From CAYOEZ01 sp964402955 (lineage in GTDB: Bacteria > Chloroflexota > DTOL01 > DAOUCN01), in NCBI GenBank assembly GCA_964402955.1, contig CAYOEZ010000016.1:1-37364 (forward strand): 37,364 nt of DNA, written 5' to 3'. Within the stretch, counting starts at the first letter, position 1; each line of letters begins with the position of its first letter. The notes under the pieces were generated by a model, which did not search any database, was not told the origin of the DNA, and saw only the letters and a program-made list of their open reading frames with translations. Positions 30,411 through 37,364 of the stretch are shown here, one piece after another. The position numbers and the translations under genes were made by a program.

Positions 30411-31657
30411 TCTTTCACTGCCCTAAACGCCGCCAGCAGGTTCTCAATCGGCATGTTCTGCTGCACGTTGTGGATAGTATTGAAGACAAAGCCGCCGCCG
30501 GCGTTGAAGATGCGGATGCGATCACGCACCTGTGCGTAGACCTCGTCCGCTGTGCCAAATGGCAGCGTCCACTGCGTATCCACGCCGCCGCCCCAGAAGA
30601 CCAGCTTCTTACCATACTTCTTCTTCAGCCCCATTGCTTCCATGCCTTTGGCCGAGCACTGCACCGGGTTGACGATGTCCACGCCAACCTCGACCAAGTC
30701 ATCGAACAGGCCAACAATCGAGCCGCAGGTGTGGAAAAAGACCTTCCAGGTCGTGTTTTGGTGAATCCAGTCGTTGATGCGCTTGTGGAAGGGCTTGTAG
30801 AGGGCGCGGTACATCTCGGGCGAGATGAAGAGGCGATCCTGTGTGCCAAAGTCGGTGCCGGAGACAAAGCAGACATCGATCTTGCTGCCTACCGCCTCCC
30901 AGATCAGCCTGGCATTCTCCAGGCCGATCTCACACTGGCGTTCGAAGATGCCCGTGATGTACTCCGGGTTCGTCTTGTGGGCGACAATCCAATCCTCTGG
31001 ATCGCGTATCCCCTTTGGGTATGACAGATTTGGCCCCGGCACCCAGGCAATGTCGCCAAAGCCGCCGCCGCCAAAGGTCCACACCAGCGAGCGCTCGGTG
31101 TTGGCATAGAGGTGCTCTGCCCGCTCTTTCAGGTAGCGCACGTCCTCGAACGTCATCACCGCGTACATCTGGTCGGCCCACTCACGCGGGTCGAGGTGAT
31201 CCCAGTCGAGCTCCTGCTGGCGGATGATGGCGTCGAAATAGTAGCCGCCATTGGGCATGCGGGCGCTGGGCGGGGCAGACGTGTCGCCGTTGGCATAGAT
31301 GAGCCAGTCGCCGTTCTCGGCCGCGTGCACAACAAACTTGCCGGGAACAAGAACATCTGTTCCATCAAAGAGCCGCCACGGCTTCCAACCCTCATTCTTG
31401 AAGCCGAAGAAGGTGGTGGGCGACGTCAGGCCAGCCGTGTCAACGCCGAGGGCGGCGCAGACATCGTCCTCGACCTCGGCCAGCACCTGAAACGGTTCGC
31501 TGACCCGCGGCGGATGTGTGGGCAGCCCCAGCGCCTTGCGCAGCCGCGCATAGGTTCCAGCGGCGATGCCCGTCACCGGCGTGCTGCCCAGGTCGACCGG
31601 CACGCAATCTGGCTGTTCGTGATTCAGTGCCGCTTGCACGCGCTCACGTGAGTTCAT
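30398..31657 (-). CDS. URO-D superfamily protein with HTCG, paralogue 8
   Basis: This 419-residue protein starts at ATG 31657, six bases after GAGGAG. It opens NSRERVQAALNHEQPDCVPVDL, as in URO-D methyltransferase-like proteins. KVFFHTCGSIVGLFDDLVEVG carries the zinc-type His-x-Cys, and KLVFWGGGVDTQWTLPFGTA is the GGxDT strand typical of uncharacterised members. It is longer than paralogue 2 because of insertions near residues 90-190. It stands apart from the left island, next to the Ogt-type gene. Confidence 0.88.
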   Translation of the reverse strand: MNSRERVQAALNHEQPDCVPVDLGSTPVTGIAAGTYARLRKALGLPTHPPRVSEPFQVLAEVEDDVCAALGVDTAGLTSPTTFFGFKNEGWKPWRLFDGTDVLVPGKFVVHAAENGDWLIYANGDTSAPPSARMPNGGYYFDAIIRQQELDWDHLDPREWADQMYAVMTFEDVRYLKERAEHLYANTERSLVWTFGGGGFGDIAWVPGPNLSYPKGIRDPEDWIVAHKTNPEYITGIFERQCEIGLENARLIWEAVGSKIDVCFVSGTDFGTQDRLFISPEMYRALYKPFHKRINDWIHQNTTWKVFFHTCGSIVGLFDDLVEVGVDIVNPVQCSAKGMEAMGLKKKYGKKLVFWGGGVDTQWTLPFGTADEVYAQVRDRIRIFNAGGGFVFNTIHNVQQNMPIENLLAAFRAVKDSSQ

Positions 31658-31731
31658 GGCATGCTCCTCAGTTGAGAGTTAGGACGGAACGCTGATCCAC
31701 GCTGAAACGGCGCTGATCCACGCCGATAGAA

Positions 31732-32253
31732 CTACAGCAATACCCCTTCAAGCCTTAACAACGCCTGTTTCATCTCGATGCCGCCGCCGTAGCCGGTGAG
31801 GCTGCCGTTGCCGCCCACCACGCGGTGGCAGGGGATTACAATGGGGATGGGGTTGGATGCCTGCACGCCGCCGACAGCTCGCACCGCTTTGGGATTGCCG
31901 ATGCTCTCGGCCACGCCGCGGTAGCTGGCCGTTTGGCCAAAGGGAATCGCCAGCGTCGCCTCAAGCACCTGGCGCTGGAACTCCGTCAGCGGGCGCAGGT
32001 CGATGGGAAGGTCAAAGCTCTCGCGCTTGCCCACCACGTAGGCGCGCACCTGCTGCATCGCCTCGGCCAGCGCTTCGGCGCCGGGCAGCGGCCGCAGACC
32101 CCACGTGCGCTGCAGCGCAAACACAAAGGCCGCCTCGTCGCCACCGAACGTGATGGCGCACAAGCCCCGCTCCGTCGTCGCCAGCCACAGCCGGCCCACA
32201 ATCGGCGCTTCCATGTTCGCGTAGAAGAGAACGTCACAGGTGGATTTTGTCAT
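31732..32253 (-). CDS. ogt: Methylated-DNA-protein-cysteine methyltransferase
   Basis: This 173-residue protein starts at ATG 32253 with AGGAG seven bases upstream. FQRQVLEATLAIPFGQTASY is the DNA-binding winged-helix part and NPIPIVIPCHRVVGGNGSLTGYGGG holds the acceptor Cys in PCHR. It transfers the O6-methyl group from guanine to itself in a single-turnover repair reaction. Size and lack of an AraC-like domain favour Ogt/MGMT over Ada. Confidence 0.93.
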   Translation of the reverse strand: MTKSTCDVLFYANMEAPIVGRLWLATTERGLCAITFGGDEAAFVFALQRTWGLRPLPGAEALAEAMQQVRAYVVGKRESFDLPIDLRPLTEFQRQVLEATLAIPFGQTASYRGVAESIGNPKAVRAVGGVQASNPIPIVIPCHRVVGGNGSLTGYGGGIEMKQALLRLEGVLL

Positions 32254-32319
32254 CTGACTGCTCCTTCCGGGACAGGAAATCCTCGTCTTGGCACACTAAC
32301 CGTCTTAACATAACTACAT

Positions 32320-32348
32320 TGACAAATATGGACTATTGTGGTATATAG
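32320..32348 (+). promoter_or_regulatory. Strong promoter upstream of the hairpin RNA
   Basis: A consensus TTGACA (32320-32325) and 17-base spacer precede TATATA (32343-32348) with an upstream TGTGG box. The predicted start is near 32355. No plus-strand gene follows, only the structured RNA at 32362-32440. Confidence 0.7.
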
Positions 32349-32361
32349 TACACAACGAAGA

Positions 32362-32440
32362 GATCACTCCTCTGTGTGCGAAAGTCGGCTTTGCATGCCG
32401 TGCGCCCGGTAAACGGGTCTAGCTACAGAGGGGTGATCTT
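32362..32440 (+). ncRNA. Three-way-junction RNA at the DUF3800 3' end (candidate)
   Basis: AGATCACTCCTCTGT (32362-32376) pairs with ACAGAGGGGTGATCT (32426-32440), with a single A-G mismatch. Inside lie two small hairpins: CGGC/GCCG around TTTGCAT, and CCCG/CGGG around GTAAA. A TTTT run begins at the end of the 3' arm. Together with the promoter it could make an RNA of about 85-90 bases. The 3' arm overlaps the stop and last codons (KITPL) of the minus-strand DUF3800 gene. DUF3800 genes are known companions of several Rfam structured-RNA motifs; whether this is one of them is untested. Confidence 0.55.
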
Positions 32441-33019
32441 TTGTATGTCAAAAGGATTTCTCCGGTTATACCAGTTCCCGGGGTATTTGTCGATATCATA
32501 TAGATCAACCAACAAGCTGACTCGTTCCTCCACTGCCCTGAAGAACCTCATGTCACCCCCTGTAAACGCGCGATATACTGCCCAATTCATGTAATCGATA
32601 ACACTCAGACAGGGCTCGCCTCTTGGGGATTGCGCTTGAACCTGGTATGTCGATGTGATTGCCGTCTTCCACTTGTCTTCGAATTGATTGACGCTGCTTT
32701 CGATGGCTTGAGACAATGGCACCTGTCGATCACGCGAACCGCGCTTGGCAAAATAGATCAGGTTGGATTGGTGACGACGCAGCACGTTTTCGAATAAGCG
32801 GGTAACCAGATGATCGTAGAAGAGATTCTCCTCAGCATGAAAACTGCTGCGGAAGACGCGCTCGATCTTACGGGCCACGATGAATTGCGTCGTAACCGGC
32901 AGCGTAGCGATCATCTTGAAGAACAGGTAGCGTATCTCAGGAACATCATCCTTCGCATGGAACGCTACCGCCGTCTTGCGCAGTGAGGGAATGGTGCGAA
33001 AATAGGAGTCGCTAACCAC
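32423..33019 (-). pseudogene. DUF3800 gene, C-terminal part (split by insert)
   Basis: About 198 codons read in frame from 33019 and encode DSYFRTIPSLRKTAVAFHAK, FIVARKIERVF, NLFYDHLVTRLF and IDYMNWAVYRAF, ending NPFDIQKITPL. This is the C-terminal two thirds of DUF3800, a family with an RNase H-like or nuclease-like fold proposal. The N-terminal FVDESGD part lies at 33932-34138 on the same strand, about 0.9 kb upstream. The nearest start codon is not a normal gene start, so this piece is probably not expressed alone. Confidence 0.8.
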
Positions 33020-33089
33020 CTGTTATGCTTGGCCCCATTGTCAAGACCATTGAATGGCCAAAAAGAAATGAAACCCTATAGTGCCTCCC

Positions 33090-33156
33090 TGCCAGGCGCG
33101 CACCATCGCCGACCTGGCGGGCAGCGATGCCGGTCGGCTGCAGCGGCTTGTTAGGC
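33090..33156 (-). repeat. Integron attC-like half site (degenerate)
   Basis: Minus strand: GCCTAAC overlaps the stop of the 33151-33624 gene and is followed by AAGCCGCTGCAGCCGACC. GCCTAAC fits the attC R'' box RYYYAAC. GCCGACC pairs with GGTCGGC about 25 bases further. The second-half GTTRRRY box is not clear. It resembles the start of a cassette attC site whose far end is degraded or replaced. Confidence 0.45.
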
Positions 33157-33624
33157 GGCCCCCTTGTTGAGGGCATACCGCCGTACTGCTGCATCGACTT
33201 CTTCCTTGGTTTGGCCGTCACCGACGTGCAGCACAAGACAGCGCTCGAAGTCATGATCGTCGAAGTCCGTATTCAGCACGAAGAAGAACGCCACGTCGGC
33301 TGGACTCTCGTCAGCGTGCCACGTTGTCATCACGAGCACAGCGTCGAGGGTTTCGGCGGGGTCATCCGCATGCTGCCGCACGAACTCTTCGTCGACTGCG
33401 TCATGCCAGGCTTCGCAGTCCTGCCCGCCGCAGACCGCATATCGGCAACCCGCCTGTAGCAATCGCTTCGCGACTTCGGTGCGCTGCGCCGCCGTAAAGC
33501 GGCCGTCGTGGTCCCAAATCATGCAGGGGAACAGGGCGCCAGCGAACGGACTCACGACGTCGCCAGGAGCATCGATGACCATAGCGACGTAGGTCTTGCC
33601 CTCCCTCTCGGCCAGCACGTTCAT
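33151..33624 (-). CDS. Hypothetical cassette-type protein (157 aa)
   Basis: ATG 33624 overlaps the stop of the upstream small gene (ATGA) and has AGGAG about five bases before it. The 157 residues are soluble, acidic and have no signal peptide. Recognisable segments are TYVAMVIDAPGDVVSPFAG, GCRYAVCGGQDCEAWHDAV and AFFFVLNTDFDDHDFERC. I cannot name the family with confidence. Its TAA stop lies inside the attC-like box, as is common for integron cassettes, and the whole unit sits within the DUF3800 gene. Confidence 0.6.
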   Translation of the reverse strand: MNVLAEREGKTYVAMVIDAPGDVVSPFAGALFPCMIWDHDGRFTAAQRTEVAKRLLQAGCRYAVCGGQDCEAWHDAVDEEFVRQHADDPAETLDAVLVMTTWHADESPADVAFFFVLNTDFDDHDFERCLVLHVGDGQTKEEVDAAVRRYALNKGAA

Positions 33625-33830
33625 GCTCGCTCCTGTCGGCCTTTCGGCAGGGGCTCCAGGAAAAGAACTTGCCACTCGGTTCTCACCTTGATGAGCAAGG
33701 TCATCGCTTGGGGATAGCAGTGCACAATCGTTGATAGGAAAGTTGGCTGCAATCCGAGGCGGTGGAATGTCAGGCGCAGTTCGTCACGGAGCCTCGGGTG
33801 AGCGTAGAAAGAATCGGTAGAATTCCGCAA
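33621..33830 (-). CDS. Small hypothetical protein (69 aa) coupled to the cassette gene
   Basis: This frame begins at a TTG codon (33830) and overlaps the next gene by four bases, which suggests a real operon. It encodes HPRLRDELRLTFHRLGLQPT and HCYPQAMTLLIKVRTEWQ. The start is uncertain because the frame is open back to about 33880 with no better start codon. The function is unknown. Confidence 0.4.
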   Translation of the reverse strand: MRNSTDSFYAHPRLRDELRLTFHRLGLQPTFLSTIVHCYPQAMTLLIKVRTEWQVLFLEPLPKGRQERA

Positions 33831-33900
33831 ACCTCCACTACGGAGGCGATATGGATCAATGCGAACGGCTTCTTGGTTGATTATTGCCTACATGCCGCGT

Positions 33901-33909
33901 ATGATACCA
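33901..33909 (-). promoter_or_regulatory. Extended -10-like box upstream of the inserted ORFs
   Basis: On the minus strand, TGGTATCAT, with TGTGG before it, resembles the boxes at 11675 and 32343. It lies about 70 bases upstream of the small ORF. The -35 is unclear. Confidence 0.3.
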
Positions 33910-33931
33910 CAAGTTTCATTTCGCATGTGGT

Positions 33932-34138
33932 CTAGTTTTCGGGGCCAATTATATGTTGTTGTAGATCCAAGACGGCCCGTCGGATCCGATCTGGCTCCTC
34001 GGTTTCAACGAACCCGATGAGCAGAATAGGTGAACACCCTTGCTGACCAACAATGAGATTGCCCTGGCGATCATAGAAGGTCGGATCGCCAGACTCGTCA
34101 ACAAAGAACCATGAGGTCTGGAGTGTTGGTGTCTTCAT
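33932..34138 (-). pseudogene. DUF3800 gene, N-terminal part (split by insert)
   Basis: From ATG 34138, the sequence encodes WFFVDESGDPTFYDRQGNL, the hallmark FVDESGD start of DUF3800, and CSPILLIGFVETEEPDRIRR. It then reads DLQQHIIGPEN and stops at 33932. Family members continue directly into the kind of sequence now found from 33019 downward (DSYFRTIPS). An in-frame GTG 12 codons upstream (34174) is an alternative start. Confidence 0.78.
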
Positions 34139-34231
34139 TCGACCATTCCCAAAGGGCGTTCGACATGCAACCACAAACTAGCATCACGAAGCATGCGATC
34201 ATCAGGCAATCCATGCCTCTTCATACGTCGC

Positions 34232-35401
34232 TCAGAATACCCTATCCCCTACACCCTGCAGTACCTCCAGCGTCTCCCGCGCACACCTCTCCCACGTGAA
34301 CCGCTGCGCCTGGGCAAGACCGCGCTGCCGCATCTCGTCCGCTCGCGCCGGGTCAAGCAGCACGCGGATCATGGAGCGCGCCAGATCGGCAGGGTCGGTG
34401 GGGTTGGCGAGCAGACCGGCGTCGCCGACAATCTCGGGCAGAGACGAGACATTCGACGCCACCACCGGCGTCCCGCAGGCCATCGCCTCCAGCACAGGCA
34501 AGCCGAAGCCTTCATAGAGCGAGGGCAGCACAAACAGGTCTGCCCCCGAGTAGAGAGCAGGCAGGTCGTCGCCGTTGACATAACCGGAGAAGATCACACA
34601 GTTGCCCAGTTCCATCTGTTGCACGGTGCGGAAGATGTCCTCGTACCACCAGCCCTTGCTGCCGGCCAGCACCAGCGATAGGCGACGCTGCGGGTCAGCA
34701 GCAGAGTAGGGGTTGGCCCCCTCAAAGCCTACCTCCAGGGCGCGCACGACGCGGCCAAACGCCTCAACCAGGCGCACCAGGTTCTTGCGCGGCTGCAATG
34801 TGCCCACGTAGAGGATGTAGGGGCCGGGAATGGCGTAGGTCGCTCTGACGGCGGCAAGCTGCGCGCCATCCTGCACCGGATGGAAGCGCTCCTCCACCCC
34901 CAGGTACACCACCCGAATCTTCTCGGCGGGAATAGCCAGTATCTCGACCAGATCGCGTTTCGTCGCCTCCGAGTCGGCAATGATGCGCGTGGCCGATTGG
35001 GCATTGTAGCGCGTCGCCCACTCCAAATAGGCGCGCTGGCGTGGGGGATGGGCATCCGGCTCGTGGTGGTAGCCGAGATCATGAATCGTCACGACTGTGC
35101 GCCGGGGATGAACGAGCGGCAACACGTGCGCCGGCACAAACAGCACGTCGGGCGGGCGGCGCAGCATCTCCCATGACAAACGCAGGTGTGTCCACAAGCG
35201 CGGAAAGGGGATCACCCGCTGCTGGACATTTGCCTGCTCTGGCAGCAGGCCGGCACGGGGTATTTGATTATAATAGAGGATATACTGGTTTTGTGCATCC
35301 TGCTTCAGCAGCGCCCGCAAGAGGTGCAGCGAGTAGCCTTCAGTTCCTGTTCGCTGTTCACGGGTAGCCCGGCTAGCATCGATGCCAATCGTCAGCCTCA
35401 C
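34232..35401 (-). CDS. GT4-family glycosyltransferase
   Basis: This 389-residue protein starts at GTG 35401 with GAGGAGG upstream. It has the GT-B two-domain pattern: an N-terminal acceptor domain opening IGIDASRATREQRTGTEGYS, VVTIHDLGYHH and ADSEATKRDL. The donor domain follows with YILYVGTLQPRKN and LYEGFGLPVLEAMACGTPVV, containing the Glu-x7-Glu donor motif. It probably transfers mannose or another hexose to a surface glycan or lipid. Confidence 0.9.
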   Translation of the reverse strand: MRLTIGIDASRATREQRTGTEGYSLHLLRALLKQDAQNQYILYYNQIPRAGLLPEQANVQQRVIPFPRLWTHLRLSWEMLRRPPDVLFVPAHVLPLVHPRRTVVTIHDLGYHHEPDAHPPRQRAYLEWATRYNAQSATRIIADSEATKRDLVEILAIPAEKIRVVYLGVEERFHPVQDGAQLAAVRATYAIPGPYILYVGTLQPRKNLVRLVEAFGRVVRALEVGFEGANPYSAADPQRRLSLVLAGSKGWWYEDIFRTVQQMELGNCVIFSGYVNGDDLPALYSGADLFVLPSLYEGFGLPVLEAMACGTPVVASNVSSLPEIVGDAGLLANPTDPADLARSMIRVLLDPARADEMRQRGLAQAQRFTWERCARETLEVLQGVGDRVF

Positions 35402-35421
35402 CCCGCCTCCTCATCGTCGCG

Positions 35422-36087
35422 TCATGGCGCCGGCCGTGCAAACTTGAAGTCGATAGGTACCCTGTACGCAGGCAGCACCAGGCTGTCTGCCTTCATCACC
35501 ACGATCTTGAGACCAGGGTAAGCATACTCGAGCAAGCTCACCAATCCGCCGCGTCGCAAGAGCGCCTTCTCGATGGTATCGGGCTGGCCGATTGCCTGCA
35601 GGCGGTAGGGGGGAAGCAGGCGATTGCCACCGAGCGCCAGATCCGTCCCCTCTCGCGCCACAACCGAGCGCACCACGATGCGGTAGCCATCCAGAGCAAT
35701 CGCTTCAACTCCGGCATTGCGCAACTCATTGATGAGATCCTGCATGTCCAGCGGGTTGATCTGGCCGGAGACATCAACAGTCACGCCGGGGCCGCTCACG
35801 CTGGCGTTACCGGTGACAACCAGCAACCGGCGCAGTTCCGCCTGCAGCGCAGCGCTGTTCTCTTCCAGATTGGCCTGCTGGAGACGCTCCAACTGCGTTT
35901 CAAGCTCGGCGATTTCATTGCGCAGACCCACATTACTATCCAGCAGCGTGGTCAGAACCTGCGCCTGCTCAGTCGTGCTCAGAGAAGACGACGCGGCCCG
36001 GCTGGTGCTGCGCAATTGCATGACAATCAGCAGCCCCAGCACGAAATAGACCAGAATCAACGGGAAGACACTCGCTTGCCGCTTCAT
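35422..36087 (-). CDS. DUF881 membrane-anchored protein, copy 2
   Basis: This 221-residue protein has one N-terminal membrane segment (VFPLILVYFVLGLLIVMQL). A coiled coil (residues about 45-90) follows, then the DUF881 domain (GPGVTVDVSGQINPLDMQDL, GVEAIALDGYRIVVRS). DUF881 pairs are seen in actinobacterial and Chloroflexota genomes near division and cell-wall genes. It is 14 bases downstream of the related gene at 36102-36872, so the two are cotranscribed. Confidence 0.82.
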   Translation of the reverse strand: MKRQASVFPLILVYFVLGLLIVMQLRSTSRAASSSLSTTEQAQVLTTLLDSNVGLRNEIAELETQLERLQQANLEENSAALQAELRRLLVVTGNASVSGPGVTVDVSGQINPLDMQDLINELRNAGVEAIALDGYRIVVRSVVAREGTDLALGGNRLLPPYRLQAIGQPDTIEKALLRRGGLVSLLEYAYPGLKIVVMKADSLVLPAYRVPIDFKFARPAP

Positions 36088-36101
36088 TCCGCTCGCTGCC
36101 T

Positions 36102-36872
36102 CTACATACCCCGTATCTTGCGTTCTTCATTCATGTCAGGCACCATCGTTGGCCGGGAATAGCGGATGTTGAGATTGCCGCCAAAGGCCGGCACCGTCAC
36201 ATCTTTCTGCGTCACAATCTTGAACTGGATGCCATTGGTCTTGACGCGAGAGCGAAGCTTGGTCAGGTTCTTTGGATTCTGCAGCGCCTGGTCAAGCGCA
36301 GCCGGGTCGCCGACAGCCCTGATTTCATACGGCGGGGAGAGACGCGTTTCATTGACAAGCACCGTGCTCCCCACGCAGTACAGCGAGCTCACGTTGATCA
36401 ATCGCTCGCCATTGATGGCGATTGCTTCTCCACCGGCAAGCCAGAGCAAGCTGACAACATCGCGCAGCTCATAGTCGTGGATAATGAAGTTGTTGGCATC
36501 CTCGGTTGGGCCAACGGCGCGGGTAGAGTCATCCAGGGTGACCAGGATTCCAGGGCCATGCAGAGCCACCAACCCGGCCTGCAGCTTTTGCTGGTCGAGA
36601 TTGGCAGCCACACCTTGCGACGAGGCCGTCGTGTCCGCCGTGCGCTGCAAGGCGTCAATTTGCGCGCGCAGGACAGCAATACGCTCCTTGAGTTGCCGTT
36701 GCTCAACTTCAAGCCGGCTCACTGCATCAGCAGTCGCCAGGCGGCCCTGATCACGCACAGGCAGACGCGCCGCCGTCGACCGGAACTGGACGGTCAGCAA
36801 GAAGCCCAGCACGACGCTGGCGATAATAATCGATAGATTGACAGTTGCGGAACGCGGCGGGCGTTTGATCAT
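36102..36872 (-). CDS. DUF881 membrane-anchored protein, copy 1
   Basis: The start is ATG 36872 with AGGAG six bases upstream, giving 256 residues; the longer frame extends through the terminator and 5S rRNA and is rejected. It has a membrane helix (LSIIIASVVLGFLLTVQF), a coiled coil (DAVSRLEVEQRQLKERIAVL) and a DUF881 domain (GPGILVTLDDSTRAVGPTED, GGEAIAINGERLINVSS). It is paralogous to the next gene by duplication. Confidence 0.85.
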   Translation of the reverse strand: MIKRPPRSATVNLSIIIASVVLGFLLTVQFRSTAARLPVRDQGRLATADAVSRLEVEQRQLKERIAVLRAQIDALQRTADTTASSQGVAANLDQQKLQAGLVALHGPGILVTLDDSTRAVGPTEDANNFIIHDYELRDVVSLLWLAGGEAIAINGERLINVSSLYCVGSTVLVNETRLSPPYEIRAVGDPAALDQALQNPKNLTKLRSRVKTNGIQFKIVTQKDVTVPAFGGNLNIRYSRPTMVPDMNEERKIRGM

Positions 36873-36959
36873 CAGCAACTCCTGATCTGCATCATAGAGC
36901 ACGTGGCAGCGAATGTCAAGACGCAGAACGACCATACCCCTGCGCCGGGAATAGAACAA

Positions 36960-36995
36960 CCAGAGCCCCGCAAGCGGATGCTTGCGGGGCTCTGG
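36960..36995 (-). terminator. rRNA operon terminator
   Basis: A perfect 16-bp stem (CCAGAGCCCCGCAAGC and its complement) with a four-base loop lies directly after 5S on the minus strand, followed by GTTGTTCTATTC. Confidence 0.85.
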
Positions 36996-37012
36996 TCTGG
37001 ACAGAACAATAA

Positions 37013-37138
37013 GCTCTCCTGGCAATGAGCTATTTTCCCGAAGGCTTGCGCCCCCAGTATCGTCACCGCTGCACCGTTTCACGACCGTGTTCGGGATGGG
37101 AACGGGTGGGACCAGTGCGCTCAAATCACCAAGAGAGC
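37013..37138 (-). rRNA. rrf: 5S ribosomal RNA
   Basis: The minus strand contains the 5S core CCCATCCCGAACACG and the TACTGGGGGCGCAAGCC region. The ends GCUCUCUUGG and CCAGGAGAGC form the closing helix I (10 pairs). Length is about 126 bases with the extended helix. Confidence 0.95.
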
Positions 37139-37251
37139 TTATCTGCGAAGTTAAGAGTGTTGAGCACTGAGCGATGAGCGCCGAAACCCCGGCACGCACG
37201 ACCAAGTACTCGTAACGACTGAAGAGGTGTTTAACTGCAATTTTGCTGACT

Positions 37252-37364
37252 CAATAAGAGAAAATCTTCGCCCGTTAGTACGGCTAAGCTGAGAATCTTA
37301 CGACCCTTGCACTTGCCGCCTATCAAACAGCTCTTCTAGCTGTGGGCTCTCTCGCTTTGACGAT
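37252..37364 (-). rRNA. rrl: 23S ribosomal RNA, 3' end (partial)
   Basis: On the minus strand, GTTTGATAGGCGGCAAGTGC and AGCTTAGCCGTACTAACGGG match the conserved 3' end of 23S. It is cut by the window's right edge. The 23S-5S spacer is about 113 bases. Confidence 0.92.

Noticed and set aside
32362..32440. Known 4.5S/6S RNA, riboswitch or hammerhead ribozyme
   Set aside because: The conserved cores of these RNAs (for example CTGATGA for hammerhead) are not present.
33029..33948. Simple insertion sequence bounded by TTGGCCCC/GGGGCCAA
   Set aside because: There is no transposase-like ORF, the inverted match is only eight bases and no clear target duplication borders it. A cassette-like origin fits better.
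36873..37205. N-terminal extension of the first DUF881 protein
   Set aside because: It would run through the rRNA terminator and the 5S gene. ATG 36872 has AGGAG at good spacing.

Overview
The window is high-GC DNA with frequent TTG and GTG starts behind strong GAGGAG-type Shine-Dalgarno sites. It also has many dispersed palindromic intergenic repeats and a Pro/Thr-rich surface lipoprotein. Several features point to a Chloroflexota-like bacterium (Anaerolineae or Caldilineae type), possibly a metagenome-assembled genome: a paired DUF881 locus beside a GT4 glycosyltransferase, a parA / toroid-repeat protein / parB order, and a large set of uroporphyrinogen-decarboxylase-like (URO-D) paralogues. 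That taxonomic call is inference. Two parS sites beside parAB suggest the right half lies in an origin-proximal chromosome segment.

Left region (about 0.1-18.0 kb) is a metabolic island. Seven URO-D-superfamily genes (125, 1174, 2327, 6723 on the minus strand, 11755, 15704, and 16917, which is interrupted) are interleaved with sugar or sugar-acid type enzymes. These are two sugar-isomerase-like TIM barrels, an SDR dehydrogenase, an IlvD/EDD dehydratase, a zinc alcohol/polyol dehydrogenase and an aldo/keto reductase. A PiT-type and a YeiH-type transporter are also present. An eighth URO-D paralogue lies at 30398-31657. The paralogues differ at the position where corrinoid-dependent methyltransferases of this superfamily carry a zinc-binding His-x-Cys. 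This suggests an array with divergent substrates, possibly methyl transfer linked to carbohydrate breakdown. The pathway is not established.

Middle region (about 14.5-25.3 kb) shows decay and duplication. There is a DUF3368/UPF0175 toxin-antitoxin pair and a duplicated 3' end of the alcohol dehydrogenase. One URO-D gene has an in-frame TAG. An aldo/keto reductase has an in-frame TGA and is joined to a decapitated DUF4287/DUF5655 gene. A tandem pair of QueC-like PP-loop proteins follows, in which the second copy has lost its ATP-pyrophosphatase motif. Next come an orphan ferredoxin tail, a TPR protein, a DUF5107 lipoprotein and a nucleoside-deoxyribosyltransferase-like gene.

Right region (25.3-37.4 kb) contains the parABS locus, a thioredoxin-like gene whose end is replaced by a 160-bp MITE-like element with a 7-bp target duplication, and an Ogt-type DNA repair protein. 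A DUF3800 gene is split by a roughly 0.9-kb insert carrying cassette-like ORFs and an attC-like half site. A promoter-driven three-way-junction RNA candidate overlaps its 3' end. A glycosyltransferase, two DUF881 proteins and the 3' end of a minus-strand rRNA operon (23S end, 5S, terminator) complete the window.
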